DNA of 40,833 nucleotides from CAZSMK01 sp964608095 (GCA_964608095.1 CAZSMK010000024.1:1-40833); one strand, 5' to 3'. Numbered from the stretch's first letter, positions 8,653-17,393 are shown. Notes: generated from the sequence alone by a model not told the origin. Numbers and translations are program-made.

Positions 8653-10407
8653 ATGGCTAAAAAACGCTTACCGAGTATCACAGAAACACCGAATGAACTA
8701 ACCAACGATATCGACCTCATGGATTCGACGGGTATTTGCCGTCTTTTCCGCCAAACGGATAGCCAGATGTTTAATGGCTGGCGACACTATCCCGCGCTCT
8801 ACGATGATGAAATATTGAAAAAAATGGAAACGTGTATCAAGCAGATGGCGAAAATTCTCAAAGTGGCCGGAAAGAAACGGATTGTTATCTCCGGCGCGGG
8901 AACCAGCGGTAGGCTTGCCATGTTTGCAGCACGCACGTTCAACAGTGTCCTCCGGAATCTCGGGCACGAACCTATGTTCGTTCACCTGATCGCCGGCACC
9001 AACAAGGCGCTGATAAAGGCTCAAGAAGGCGCTGAAGACGATCCTCACCAGGCAATAGTCGATCTCAAAAACGTCATCGGGACGGCGAAACACGTCGTCT
9101 ATGTTGGGGTGACGTGTGGTTTTTCCGCCCCCTATATTGCCAGCCAATTGGAATTTACTACCCGTAAGAAAAACTATTTCAGCGTTCTACTGGGTTTTAA
9201 TCCGGTTGAACGCGCACGGGATGTGAACGTCGAGAAGTGGGATAAGACCTTCGCTGACGTGGTCTACGACATTATGAACAAGAAAAATTGCGTCATTCTT
9301 AATCCCGTGCTGGGACCTGAACCTATAACAGGCTCCACCCGGATGAAAGGTGGCAGCGCAACTAAATTCATGCTCGAAATCCTTTTCACCCTCGCCTTCG
9401 TAGAAGCAGGAATACTCCCCAGAAAACGTCTTATCCCGGAATTGAGAAACACAAGGGACTTGATTGAGAATATCAGGACTTTTCTGTACCTCTATAATAC
9501 TGCGGTGTTGGAAACCTATGAATCGCTCGACCAGATTAGAGAGGTGATGGATAGTGCAGGTGAAGCGTTGCGCCATAAAAGCCATATTTTCTATCTGGGA
9601 ATCAGTCCGATGGGTGTGCTCGGTACGATAGACGCCTCGGAGTGTCCGCCGACGTTCGGTGCGGATTTCGAAGATGTCCGCGGATTTATTAAAGGGGGGT
9701 GGGACTGGATGCTCGAAGGCGGCGATGACGATTACCTCGTTAATTGCGGGGAACCCTACTATCGGATAGATTTCAATGAATTCGAGAAAGAGAAGCTCCC
9801 TCGCCTAAAAAAACAGGACATCGTTATCGGTATTGCCGCGGATAACAAGCAGGTCAAACTTTTCCTCCCCTATATCAAACGTGCAAAGAAGAAAGGCGCC
9901 CACACGGCATTGATTGTTATGAATGCGCCTGACCTGGACTCAAGAACAAGAAATTCGTTTGATTTTGTCATAACACCGAGGCTCTCGCGCCATGCCGCGT
10001 TTCCCGGTGGCGATTTCTTCGCCCAACTTTCCCTTAAACTTATCCTTAATGCTATTACGACCAGTGCACACATTTTTAGCGGGAAGGTTTACCAGAATCG
10101 CTTGGTTGACCTCAGGATCAGCAATAATAAACTCTTTTACCGCACTATGGGGATACTCCAAACGATACTGGGAATCGACCGAAAGACCGCCCGCCGATGT
10201 GTTATCTCCGCAATTTATAAAACAGATAACCCCCCTCCGGCGATGTTGCGAAAACCTATCTCTGAACATGTGGATGTAGCAACGCCCCAGGAAAAGGTCG
10301 TTCCCCTGGCACTACTGCTGTGTACCGGCAAGTTCGATGTCGAACGTGCTTCGCGCCTTATCCAGCGAACGCCCATTATCAGAACGATAGTTGAAAAATA
10401 TCGCTGA
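8653..10407 (+). CDS. Double-SIS protein, bacterial homologue of glucokinase regulatory protein (GKRP)
   Basis: A 584-residue protein with two sugar-isomerase (SIS) domains and a helical C-terminal cap. It matches vertebrate GKRP end to end as I remember that sequence: GAGTSGRLA (81-89), VGFNPV-like LGFNPVERARD (180-190), GPE-TGS-RMKGGSATK (221-238), FGADFEDVRGF (336-345), GKVYQNRLVDLRISNNKLF (478-495) and VVPLALL (549-555). The wider family includes MurQ, the N-acetylmuramic acid 6-phosphate etherase. The two MurQ catalytic glutamates appear split: E128 in the first SIS (QEGAEDD), while the DASECPPTFG motif with E330 sits only in the second. The role is therefore either a sugar-phosphate-sensing regulator of a sugar kinase or a pseudodimeric etherase-like enzyme. 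It lies 91 bases after trpG with an AGGAG site 12 bases from the ATG, and ends at a strong terminator. Confidence 0.8.
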   Translation: MAKKRLPSITETPNELTNDIDLMDSTGICRLFRQTDSQMFNGWRHYPALYDDEILKKMETCIKQMAKILKVAGKKRIVISGAGTSGRLAMFAARTFNSVLRNLGHEPMFVHLIAGTNKALIKAQEGAEDDPHQAIVDLKNVIGTAKHVVYVGVTCGFSAPYIASQLEFTTRKKNYFSVLLGFNPVERARDVNVEKWDKTFADVVYDIMNKKNCVILNPVLGPEPITGSTRMKGGSATKFMLEILFTLAFVEAGILPRKRLIPELRNTRDLIENIRTFLYLYNTAVLETYESLDQIREVMDSAGEALRHKSHIFYLGISPMGVLGTIDASECPPTFGADFEDVRGFIKGGWDWMLEGGDDDYLVNCGEPYYRIDFNEFEKEKLPRLKKQDIVIGIAADNKQVKLFLPYIKRAKKKGAHTALIVMNAPDLDSRTRNSFDFVITPRLSRHAAFPGGDFFAQLSLKLILNAITTSAHIFSGKVYQNRLVDLRISNNKLFYRTMGILQTILGIDRKTARRCVISAIYKTDNPPPAMLRKPISEHVDVATPQEKVVPLALLLCTGKFDVERASRLIQRTPIIRTIVEKYR

Positions 10408-10551
10408 CACGAGGCAGAGAACACCTCCTTTCGCGGGATTCAAGAAAATAGCCCTTCGTAAAGAATGCACCTTTACGCACGTGTGGTTTGATGGCGAACT
10501 ACCCGGACGTTTTCCCCACAAAATCAGGGAAATAGAACGCTTTTATCAAAA

Positions 10552-10600
10552 TAAAAAAGGCGGAGAATGTGTATCTCCGAATCTCCGCCTCGTTTTATCA
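10552..10600. terminator. Bidirectional intrinsic terminator between the GKRP-like gene and leuA
   Basis: Perfect nine-base arms AGGCGGAGA (10558-10566) and TCTCCGCCT (10582-10590) are flanked by an A-rich run on the left and CGTTTTAT on the right. It lies between two convergent genes, so it can serve both directions. The remainder of 10408-10629 has no supported gene. Confidence 0.8.
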
Positions 10601-10629
10601 AATTGAGGTCACTCCGCTGTCTTGAGCCC

Positions 10630-12201
10630 CTACATTCCTTTTTTCTCCGCCATAAGATCTTCCTGTATCAGCAGCGCATTAAGGGCATTAAGGTACGCTT
10701 TCGCACTGGCAACGACAACGTCCGTATCGGAGCCTCTGCCCTTTGCCATTCTCTTGCCGTTGCCGACCTTAACCTTCACAATACCGATGGCGTCCTTGCC
10801 GCTGGTTGCCGATTCTATACTGAAATCAAGTAATTTGACCGTGGTGTTCGTCACGCCATCGATTGCCTTGTATACGGCATCAATAGGTCCATCGCCATGT
10901 GCAGCGTTCATGAGCTCTTCGTCGCCTTTGCGAATTTTAACCGTTGCCGTCGGAATCAGGGACGTACCGCTGGTGGTATGGAGATATACCAGTTGGAAAG
11001 TCTTTCCTGCGGCAAAGAACTCGTCGTCGACAATGGCGTAGAGATCGTCGTCGAACACCTCTTTTTTCTTATCGCAGAGGTCTTTGAAACGTTCGAAGGC
11101 ACGCTGTAGCTCATTGTCATTTAGATGAAATCCCATCTCTTCCAGTTTTTTCCTGAACGCATGCCGTCCGGAATGTTTTCCCATAACCATTCCCTCGCCG
11201 GTCCAGCCGACGTCTTCAGGTCGCATGATTTCGTAGGTGGTTCGCTCTTTAAGCACACCGTCCTGATGAATCCCGGCTTCATGCGCGAATGCGTTCGCAC
11301 CGACAATAGCCTTGTTGGGCTGAACGCGAATACCCGTAATCTGGCTTACCAGGCGGCTTGCCGGATAGATCTCTTTTGTAGTGATGTTGGTGTAGTAGTT
11401 GTGGGCTTTCTGTCGAACCTTGAGCGCCATCACGATCTCCTCGAGGGAGGCGTTTCCTGCTCGTTCGCCTATGCCGTTTATGGTACATTCCACCTGTCGG
11501 GCGCCGTTTTTTATCGCAGATAGCGAGTTGGCAACAGCAAGTCCGAGATCGTTGTGACAATGAACGGAAATGACCGCTTGATCGATGTTCGGCACGTTCG
11601 TCTTGATATAGTTTATACAGTCGCCGAATTCCCATGGCAGGGTATACCCAACCGTATCGGGGATATTAATGGTTCGTGCGCCTGCTTTAATAACCTCGGT
11701 AATGATTTCGACGAGGAAATCCCAATCGGTTCTGCCAGCATCCTCGCATGAGAACTCGACATCGTCGACAAGGCTCCTGGCGAGTTTCACGGAATCGACC
11801 GCGCGCTCAATCACCTGCTCGTTCGTCATGCGCAGCTTTTTCGTCATGTGAACCTGGCTTGTGGCGATGAAGGTGTGAATCCGATGCTTTTCAGCGGGTT
11901 TGACCGCAGCTGCGCAGGTTTCAATGTCTTTCTCAACGGCACGTGCAAGACCGGCGATTACGGGTCCCTTCACCTCCCGGGCAATCAGTTGAACCGCCTC
12001 GAAATCCCCGGGTGACGAAATGGGGAAGCCTGCTTCAATCACATCGACGTTAAGCCGTGCAAGCTGACGCGCTACCTCCAGCTTTTCTTTCGTGTTCATA
12101 CTTGCGCCAGGCGATTGTTCGCCATCGCGGAGAGTCGTATCGAAAATATAAATCCTCTCCTCCTTCTCTTCTCTCTGTGCATTGCTTTCTTTTTTCCCCA
12201 T
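10630..12201 (-). CDS. leuA: 2-isopropylmalate synthase
   Basis: Condenses acetyl-CoA with 2-oxoisovalerate, the first committed step of leucine synthesis. It belongs to the HMGL/DRE-TIM metallolyase fold: DTTLRDGEQSPG near the N-terminus, SVHCHNDLGLAVAN with the metal-binding His pair, and NGIGERAGN. The C-terminal allosteric leucine-binding domain is present from roughly residue 380, which supports leucine synthesis over homocitrate or citramalate synthase, although citramalate synthases share this layout. The length is 523 residues from 12201, where a GAGAGGTGA site lies eight bases upstream; an ATG at 12255 would fall inside the T-box leader. Expression is controlled by the leucine-type T-box directly upstream. 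No leuB, leuC or leuD is nearby. Confidence 0.93.
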   Translation of the reverse strand: MGKKESNAQREEKEERIYIFDTTLRDGEQSPGASMNTKEKLEVARQLARLNVDVIEAGFPISSPGDFEAVQLIAREVKGPVIAGLARAVEKDIETCAAAVKPAEKHRIHTFIATSQVHMTKKLRMTNEQVIERAVDSVKLARSLVDDVEFSCEDAGRTDWDFLVEIITEVIKAGARTINIPDTVGYTLPWEFGDCINYIKTNVPNIDQAVISVHCHNDLGLAVANSLSAIKNGARQVECTINGIGERAGNASLEEIVMALKVRQKAHNYYTNITTKEIYPASRLVSQITGIRVQPNKAIVGANAFAHEAGIHQDGVLKERTTYEIMRPEDVGWTGEGMVMGKHSGRHAFRKKLEEMGFHLNDNELQRAFERFKDLCDKKKEVFDDDLYAIVDDEFFAAGKTFQLVYLHTTSGTSLIPTATVKIRKGDEELMNAAHGDGPIDAVYKAIDGVTNTTVKLLDFSIESATSGKDAIGIVKVKVGNGKRMAKGRGSDTDVVVASAKAYLNALNALLIQEDLMAEKKGM

Positions 12202-12235
12202 AATGAGTTCACCTCTCTCTTCAGTTTTCCGCTCA

Positions 12236-12283
12236 AAAGAAAACGTCCCTGACAACGTTTTCTTTTTTAACGTTATCAGGGAC
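12236..12283 (-). terminator. T-box-controlled terminator before leuA
   Basis: On the minus strand GTCCCTGATAACGTT (12283-12269) pairs with AACGTTGTCAGGGAC, giving a stem of about 15 base pairs with one G-U, followed by GTTTTCTTTT (12245-12236). It is mutually exclusive with the antiterminator formed around the T-box sequence just upstream. Confidence 0.88.
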
Positions 12284-12628
12284 GAGTAAATTTTCCCGTG
12301 GTACCACCCTGGTTCAATGGGTCTCGCATACGCCCTCTGTTCCCTTTATCGGGCACACCGATGATCTGGTAAGGACGATAACCATCCTTACCCCGGGAGA
12401 CGGGCGAGCTCTCCATTCTTCATTCTTCGGCTTTATTACGGAAGCAATCCGTCGCAGCCTACCGCCTCGCAGACTCACTGTATCCGCAAGGGTTCAACTA
12501 CGCTGCTCCGAGGCGAGTTCGGGTACGTACATAACCGCCTCTCAGCAACAAGCGGCTCTCTCATCTATGCGACGTAGCCTACTACTCCTCTTCTCAGCAT
12601 TTGGTAGTATTTCAATGAACAATATAGA
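12236..12628 (-). promoter_or_regulatory. Leucine T-box riboswitch controlling leuA
   Basis: A tRNA-sensing leader RNA on the minus strand. The T-box AGGGTGGTACCACG lies at 12310-12297. Stem I starts near 12600 and contains GGAGTAGTAGG, AGAGAG and TTGTTGCTGAG segments like those conserved in T-box stem I. The specifier loop reads CGAA-CTC-GCCTCGGAGC, with CTC (12517-12515), a leucine codon, in the specifier position. This agrees with leuA downstream. Uncharged tRNA-Leu should bind, stabilise the antiterminator and permit leuA transcription when leucine is scarce. The start of the leader is estimated from the promoter. Confidence 0.9.
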
Positions 12629-12634
12629 AATATT

Positions 12635-12664
12635 AGTATATTGCAGACTCTATCGATATGGCAA
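12635..12664 (-). promoter_or_regulatory. Probable promoter of the leuA leader
   Basis: Reading the minus strand, TTGCCA (12664-12659) and TATACT (12640-12635) are 18 bases apart, placing the transcript start near 12628, just ahead of T-box stem I. The remaining divergent spacer to trkA at 12912 is AT-rich with no gene. Its only candidate for trkA is a weak TTTCAA/TACACT pair near 12867-12895. Confidence 0.45.
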
Positions 12665-12911
12665 GCACAAAATTCCTTTCTCATGAGATTTTTGCACTAT
12701 TTTATAAGCCCGTACATTTTAAATCCACATCGTGACTGTCCTTATCTATAGGTTCTTGCATCTCTTCCACCGAGTGGAAAAGAAAAAGAATAGACTCTCT
12801 TTAGCCAATCTGGCAAAATTTTTATTATATTAATCTTTTACGGTTTTTTGTAAACATTCGGGGAGATTCTTTCAAAGAGTTTTCATCCGCGCTACACTCT
12901 GAAAAAATACC

Positions 12912-13250
12912 ATGAATATTATCGTAATAGGAGCCGGTACGGTTGGAACCAGCATAGCGGACCTGCTTGTACGAGAAGGACATCATTTATGCGTTATAGA
13001 TAAGAATCGGGAGCGTCTTCAAGAAATCAGCGATATGCTGGACCTTACGACGGTGCATGGTTCAGGCTGTTCTTATGAAGTTCTCCATCACGCAGGAGTG
13101 GAGAAGGCACATCTTGTTCTTGCCATGACGGAGAACGATGAGGCAAACTTGCTTGCCTCCCAACTATCTCGCTGCCTTGGAGCGGAAAAGACGGTTTCAA
13201 GGGTTCGTAGCCGTGAATACCTGGAACCTACCAGATTCAATATAGGGTAA
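12912..13250 (+). CDS. trkA: TrkA N-terminal part (RCK NAD-binding domain 1), split gene
   Basis: The first nucleotide-binding half-domain of the cytoplasmic regulatory subunit of the Trk potassium uptake system. The Rossmann motif is IVIGAGTVGTSIAD at the N-terminus; the Asp ending strand 2 (CVIDKN) and the TVHGSG segment fit NAD-binding RCK domains. After 112 residues the frame stops with TAA at 13248-13250. The rest of TrkA continues in another frame from an ATG that shares the last A of this stop (TAATG). Together the pieces give a complete protein of about 445 residues, the normal TrkA length. The split is either a one-base indel (one extra G in GGG at 13245-13247 restores the frame) or a genuine pair of coupled polypeptides. 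Confidence 0.85.
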   Translation: MNIIVIGAGTVGTSIADLLVREGHHLCVIDKNRERLQEISDMLDLTTVHGSGCSYEVLHHAGVEKAHLVLAMTENDEANLLASQLSRCLGAEKTVSRVRSREYLEPTRFNIG

Positions 13251-14251
13251 TGTTGGGTATCGATCTTATCATCAGCCCGGAGATGTTGACTGCAGTGGAT
13301 ATAGCTCAGTATGTGTCGAATCCCGACTCCCTTGCCCTGGCGTATTTTGCCCAGGACCGCGTGCAGCTTCGAAACTTGTTTATCGAATCATCTTCTCCCT
13401 TTGAGGGACGAATGGTAAAGGACCTCAAACTTCCGCGGGGATTGTTGCTGGTGCTCATTACGCGTGCCGACGATATTATTATTCCTCATGGGGATTCGAT
13501 TATCAAGGCGGGCGACAAAGTCAATTTTATTGGCGATCCCCAAATTTTTCGCCAGGCATCGTCCCTTTTCGGTATATCCCAGATGGGAATAAAAACTATT
13601 TGTATCGCTGGTGGTGGAGAAACCGGCCTTTATCTTGCCGAGATGCTCGAGCAACAGGATTATGCGCTCAAACTCATCGATGCCAATACCGAACGGTGTG
13701 AATTTCTCAGCGATTTCCTCGAAAAGACACAGGTCATTTACGGCGACGTAACCAATCGCTATTTCATGGAAGAGGAACGAATAAACGCCTCGGATGTATT
13801 CATTGCAGTCACCGGCGATGACGAAACCAATGTTATGTCAAGTCTGCTTGCAAAAGATCTGGGAGTCAGACAATGCATAACCAAGGTGGATCGCCCGGAC
13901 TATGGCGAGGTGATCGAAAGTGTCGGAATCGATGTCGCCTTGAGCCCTCGTCTGATTACGGCAGAGAGGATACTGGGGCTGCTCAAGCGTGGACGTATCA
14001 AGTCCATCTCTCTTCTTGAAGGCGGAAGGGTAGAGGTTGTTGAGTACGAGGTTCTGTCGGGAGCCTCTATATCGAAAAAGCCCCTGAGCGAGCTTTCGCT
14101 CCCCCGCGATTCGCTGGTAGGCATGATAGTGCGTGACAGCGTGGTAAAAGTTCCCCGAGGCGAGGACCAAGTTCGGGAGGGTGATATTGTTATCATGATT
14201 GCACGTGCAGAGGTCATCGACAAAGTCGAGCAGTTCTTTACACCGGCTTGA
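13250..14251 (+). CDS. trkA: TrkA C-terminal part (RCK_C, second RCK domain), split gene
   Basis: Continues TrkA directly after the upstream fragment: it begins MLGIDLIISPEMLTA, the segment that normally follows the first Rossmann fold. It contains the first TrkA_C domain (ending GDKVNFIGDP), a second Rossmann fold starting ICIAGGGETGLYLAEML (residues about 117-133), and a second TrkA_C domain ending VREGDIVIMIA. All ligand-binding elements look intact, arguing against long-standing decay. No separate ribosome binding site precedes the ATG, so if it is a real gene it depends on termination-reinitiation at TAATG. trkH follows 157 bases downstream, as usual for Trk loci. Confidence 0.85.
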   Translation: MLGIDLIISPEMLTAVDIAQYVSNPDSLALAYFAQDRVQLRNLFIESSSPFEGRMVKDLKLPRGLLLVLITRADDIIIPHGDSIIKAGDKVNFIGDPQIFRQASSLFGISQMGIKTICIAGGGETGLYLAEMLEQQDYALKLIDANTERCEFLSDFLEKTQVIYGDVTNRYFMEEERINASDVFIAVTGDDETNVMSSLLAKDLGVRQCITKVDRPDYGEVIESVGIDVALSPRLITAERILGLLKRGRIKSISLLEGGRVEVVEYEVLSGASISKKPLSELSLPRDSLVGMIVRDSVVKVPRGEDQVREGDIVIMIARAEVIDKVEQFFTPA

Positions 14252-14408
14252 TACAGCATATTCAACCGATGCGTTGTCCCATAATATACAAAATGCACCA
14301 AACAAACTTGTGCTCCTTTGTGTTGTCCGGTCTCAACGTCCTCTTATAGAATCATGGTTTCCATAACGAAATAGCAAGCTGAACGATCGTATTCAGAGGG
14401 AGTTGTGT

Positions 14409-15857
14409 ATGAATTTTTTTGCGGTTGGGAAATTGCTGGGTTTCTTGATCATGGTGATCGGAGCGACAATGCTTCTTCCTGTCTTCTGGTCGCTGCATTT
14501 CGACGATGGTCTATGGCTGCTGCTCTTGATATCCGCCTTTATAAGCATAAGCGCCGGCGCTCTTTTATTCTTGATAGGCTCGTTGCGCCGGCAACATGTG
14601 TTTCGTAAAGAGGCTATTGCAACAGTGGGATTGGGATGGTTGGCAGCCGCGGCGTTCGGCGCTCTTCCGTTTGTCATTACCGGCACCATTCCCCATTATA
14701 TCGATGCATTCTTTGAGACGATGTCCGGCTTCACCACCACGGGGGCATCTATTCTCACCGATATAGAATCTCTACCCCGCTCTGTTCTTTTCTGGCGAAG
14801 TTTTACTCATTGGTTGGGCGGAATGGGCATAATCGTTCTCTTTATCGCCATCCTTCCCTTGATAGGCGCAGGCGGGAGGCATCTGTATAAATCAGAGGTA
14901 CCGGGACTTGTCCGTGAATCCTTGACCCCTAAAATCAAGGAAACCGCCGTCATCTTATGGAAAATCTATCTCGGACTGACTGTTGCGGAGACCCTTCTCC
15001 TTATGTTGTCCGGCATGAGCCTTTATGAAGGTCTTTGCCATACATTCGGCACTCTTGCGACCGGTGGATTCTCAACCAGAAACAAAAGTATCGGGCATTA
15101 CAATAGTGTCCAGGTAGATATTATAATAATCATCTTTATGTGCCTTGCTGCGACAAATTTTTCGCTACATTTCAAAGCGCTCGGCAAAAAACCATCTACG
15201 TATATCAAAGACCCGGAATGGCGGGCTTACATCTTATTGCTTTGCATGGCGACATTAATCATAACGCTGATTCTTTTGGTCGAGAACATTTATGCAAATC
15301 CGCTTACATCCCTCCGATACGCTTCTTTTCAATCGGTATCTATTATGACGACCACGGGGTTTGCCACAGCCGACTTCGATAAGTGGGCATCAGGAGCGCG
15401 TGTCCTGTTGGTTATTCTTATGTTTATCGGTGGCTCTGCGGGCTCGACCGGCGGCGGCATGAAAGTCATTCGCTGGTTAACTATGTTTAAAATCGCCCGT
15501 TACCAGCTCGAGAGGTTCTATCGTCCGCGTGGCATAAGGAAAATTAAAGTTGGCACGACACGCGTTGATGACAGTCTCCAACTCGCGACGCTCAGTTTCT
15601 TTTTTATCTATGTCAGTATCTTTGTTGCGGGAACCTTTGTTGTTGCATTATTTAATGTTGACGCGGTAAGCGCAGCTACGTCTGTTGCCGCAACCCTCAA
15701 CAATATTGGACCAGGTCTGAGTCTTGTGGGACCCGTCCAGAATTACGCCCATTTTCCCTATATTGTCAAGTGCTTGCTCTCCCTCTTTATGGTTGCAGGC
15801 AGACTGGAACTGTTTTCAATCCTGGTTCTTTTTCTCCCCCGGTTCTGGCGTCCTTGA
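14409..15857 (+). CDS. trkH: Trk potassium uptake channel subunit
   Basis: The membrane pore subunit of the Trk/Ktr potassium transporter, working with TrkA encoded just upstream. About 482 residues with four membrane-pore-membrane repeats. The selectivity loops are visible as SGFTTTGASI, GTLATGGFSTR, MTTTGFATADF and NNIGPGLSLVGP, each with the conserved Gly. The GGSAGSTGGGMKVIRW segment matches the gating loop and following helix of TrkH. The start is placed at ATG 14409, with a GAGGGAG site six bases upstream; an in-frame TTG at 14403 would add only two residues. Expected function: potassium influx driven by membrane potential or proton/sodium gradient, gated by nucleotide binding to TrkA. 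Confidence 0.93.
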   Translation: MNFFAVGKLLGFLIMVIGATMLLPVFWSLHFDDGLWLLLLISAFISISAGALLFLIGSLRRQHVFRKEAIATVGLGWLAAAAFGALPFVITGTIPHYIDAFFETMSGFTTTGASILTDIESLPRSVLFWRSFTHWLGGMGIIVLFIAILPLIGAGGRHLYKSEVPGLVRESLTPKIKETAVILWKIYLGLTVAETLLLMLSGMSLYEGLCHTFGTLATGGFSTRNKSIGHYNSVQVDIIIIIFMCLAATNFSLHFKALGKKPSTYIKDPEWRAYILLLCMATLIITLILLVENIYANPLTSLRYASFQSVSIMTTTGFATADFDKWASGARVLLVILMFIGGSAGSTGGGMKVIRWLTMFKIARYQLERFYRPRGIRKIKVGTTRVDDSLQLATLSFFFIYVSIFVAGTFVVALFNVDAVSAATSVAATLNNIGPGLSLVGPVQNYAHFPYIVKCLLSLFMVAGRLELFSILVLFLPRFWRP

Positions 15858-15949
15858 CTCTTCCCTCTCAAAGGGCTGAAATCTTATTGCAAAAAAACTG
15901 AGAATTCTTATAATGCGGAAAGAGTTTTTCAATTTAAAGGAGACAGAAA

Positions 15950-16789
15950 ATGCGCGTAGTGGACGCAAATGAGATTACGGCTGCTGTTAAGAATCTCGCG
16001 ATTGAGGCATCGTATTATTTGAACCCGGAAATGATCAAGGCGTTCGAAGATGCTCGCGAACGAGAATCATCCCCCATCGGAAAAGCCGTGCTTGCCGAGT
16101 TAATCGAGAACGCCCGGCTCGCAAAGGAAGAAAAGATTCCGTACTGTCAGGATACAGGTTTTGCCGTGATCTTTATGGAATTAGGGCAGGAAATCAATAT
16201 CCAGGGTGGACTTCTCGAAGACGCGGTGAATGAAGGTGTACGGCAGGGATATGAGGAAGGATTGCTGCGTAAAAGTATTTGCGACCCGTTTACGCGCAAG
16301 AATACGGGCGACAATACACCGGCGATTCTGCATCTTCGTCTGGTCGAGGGCGATAAGATAAAGATCATGTTCGATGCAAAAGGCGGCGGCTGCGAAAATA
16401 TGAGTAAAGTCGTAATGCTCAAACCTTCCGACGGAGTGGAAGGTATCAAGCGGCTGGTTGTCCAGCATTGTTTTGAAGCGGCGGCGAATCCATGTCCACC
16501 TGTTGTCGTCGGGCTCGGTATCGGCGGCACCATGGAAATGGCGGCTATCCTTGCTAAAAAAGCCTTATTGCGTCCGTTGGAGAAAGAAAATGAAGACCCG
16601 GCTCTTGCCGACCTCGAGAAGGAACTTCTCGAGGAAATCAACAAGATCGGCTATGGACCGCAGGGATTAGGCGGCAACGTGTATGCCCTGGCGGTAAAAA
16701 TTCTCAAACATCCGTGCCATATCGCCAGTTTACCTGTCGCCATAAATCTCGATTGTCATGCACATCGGCATAAATCCATCATACTCTGA
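15950..16789 (+). CDS. Class I fumarate hydratase, alpha (N-terminal) subunit
   Basis: The iron-sulfur-containing half of a two-subunit class I fumarase, which reversibly hydrates fumarate to malate. It has 279 residues. The three cysteines expected to hold the [4Fe-4S] cluster are in PYCQDTG, GGGCENMS and ANPCPPV. GLGIGGTMEMAA is the usual substrate/phosphate loop. An AAAGGAGACAG site lies just before the ATG. The beta subunit follows immediately. These enzymes are oxygen-labile, consistent with an anaerobe. L(+)-tartrate dehydratase (TtdA/TtdB) has the same two-subunit layout and cannot be strictly excluded, but fumarase is far more common outside dedicated tartrate operons. Confidence 0.88.
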   Translation: MRVVDANEITAAVKNLAIEASYYLNPEMIKAFEDARERESSPIGKAVLAELIENARLAKEEKIPYCQDTGFAVIFMELGQEINIQGGLLEDAVNEGVRQGYEEGLLRKSICDPFTRKNTGDNTPAILHLRLVEGDKIKIMFDAKGGGCENMSKVVMLKPSDGVEGIKRLVVQHCFEAAANPCPPVVVGLGIGGTMEMAAILAKKALLRPLEKENEDPALADLEKELLEEINKIGYGPQGLGGNVYALAVKILKHPCHIASLPVAINLDCHAHRHKSIIL

Positions 16790-16808
16790 GCGTTTCGGAG
16801 GAACGACT

Positions 16809-17393
16809 ATGAGCGAAGCAATTAGAATAGAGACACCATTGAACGACGAAGTGGTGAAAAAATTAAAGGCGGGCGATCGTGTGCTCCTTCAAGGTGTTAT
16901 CTATACGGCTCGAGATACAGCGCATAAACGTCTGATTGAACTGATAGAGAAAGGAGAGGAACTTCCGTTCGAGTTAAAGGGGGCAGTGATTTATTATGTA
17001 GGTCCTACCCCCGCGCCACCGGGACAGCCGATCGGCTCCGCCGGTCCCACTACCTCCATTCGAATGGATGCCTATGCTCCTCTTCTTATCGAGCATGGAC
17101 TTAAAGGTATGATAGGCAAAGGAGCACGAACCCAGCCGGTCAAGGACGCACTCAAAAAATATAAGGGTATCTACTTCGCTGCCACGGGCGGCGCCGGCGC
17201 GTTGTTATCGAAATCTATTAAGTCGGCTCGCATCATAGCCTTCGAAGATCTGGGGACTGAGGCGATCAGGGAATTGATTGTTGAGGATTTCCCCGTGGTT
17301 GTTATCAATGACTGTCATGGAAATGATCTTTATCTTGAAAACAGGAAACAATATGCCGTGAAATCGGAGTATTATTCCGAAACCGGTTCGTGA
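16809..17393 (+). CDS. Class I fumarate hydratase, beta (C-terminal) subunit
   Basis: The 194-residue partner of the alpha subunit; it completes the active site with the swivelling beta/beta/alpha domain. Recognisable family segments are YYVGPTPAPPGQPIGSAGPT, the TSIRMD loop, GKGARTQPV and the TGGAGALLS loop. The start at ATG 16809 has a GGAGGA site in the right place; an upstream in-frame ATG at 16758 would overlap the alpha gene and add an atypical N-terminus. The 19-base gap to the alpha gene indicates co-translation. The following DUF523 and hemB genes may belong to the same transcript. Confidence 0.88.
   Translation: MSEAIRIETPLNDEVVKKLKAGDRVLLQGVIYTARDTAHKRLIELIEKGEELPFELKGAVIYYVGPTPAPPGQPIGSAGPTTSIRMDAYAPLLIEHGLKGMIGKGARTQPVKDALKKYKGIYFAATGGAGALLSKSIKSARIIAFEDLGTEAIRELIVEDFPVVVINDCHGNDLYLENRKQYAVKSEYYSETGS

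Noticed and set aside
8653..10407. Simple annotation as MurQ etherase
   Set aside because: MurQ has one SIS domain and about 300 residues; this protein has two SIS domains plus a C-terminal cap and matches GKRP throughout.
10391..10606. Small plus-strand frame after the GKRP-like gene
   Set aside because: It overlaps the end of the upstream gene, runs through the bidirectional terminator and has no recognisable protein features.
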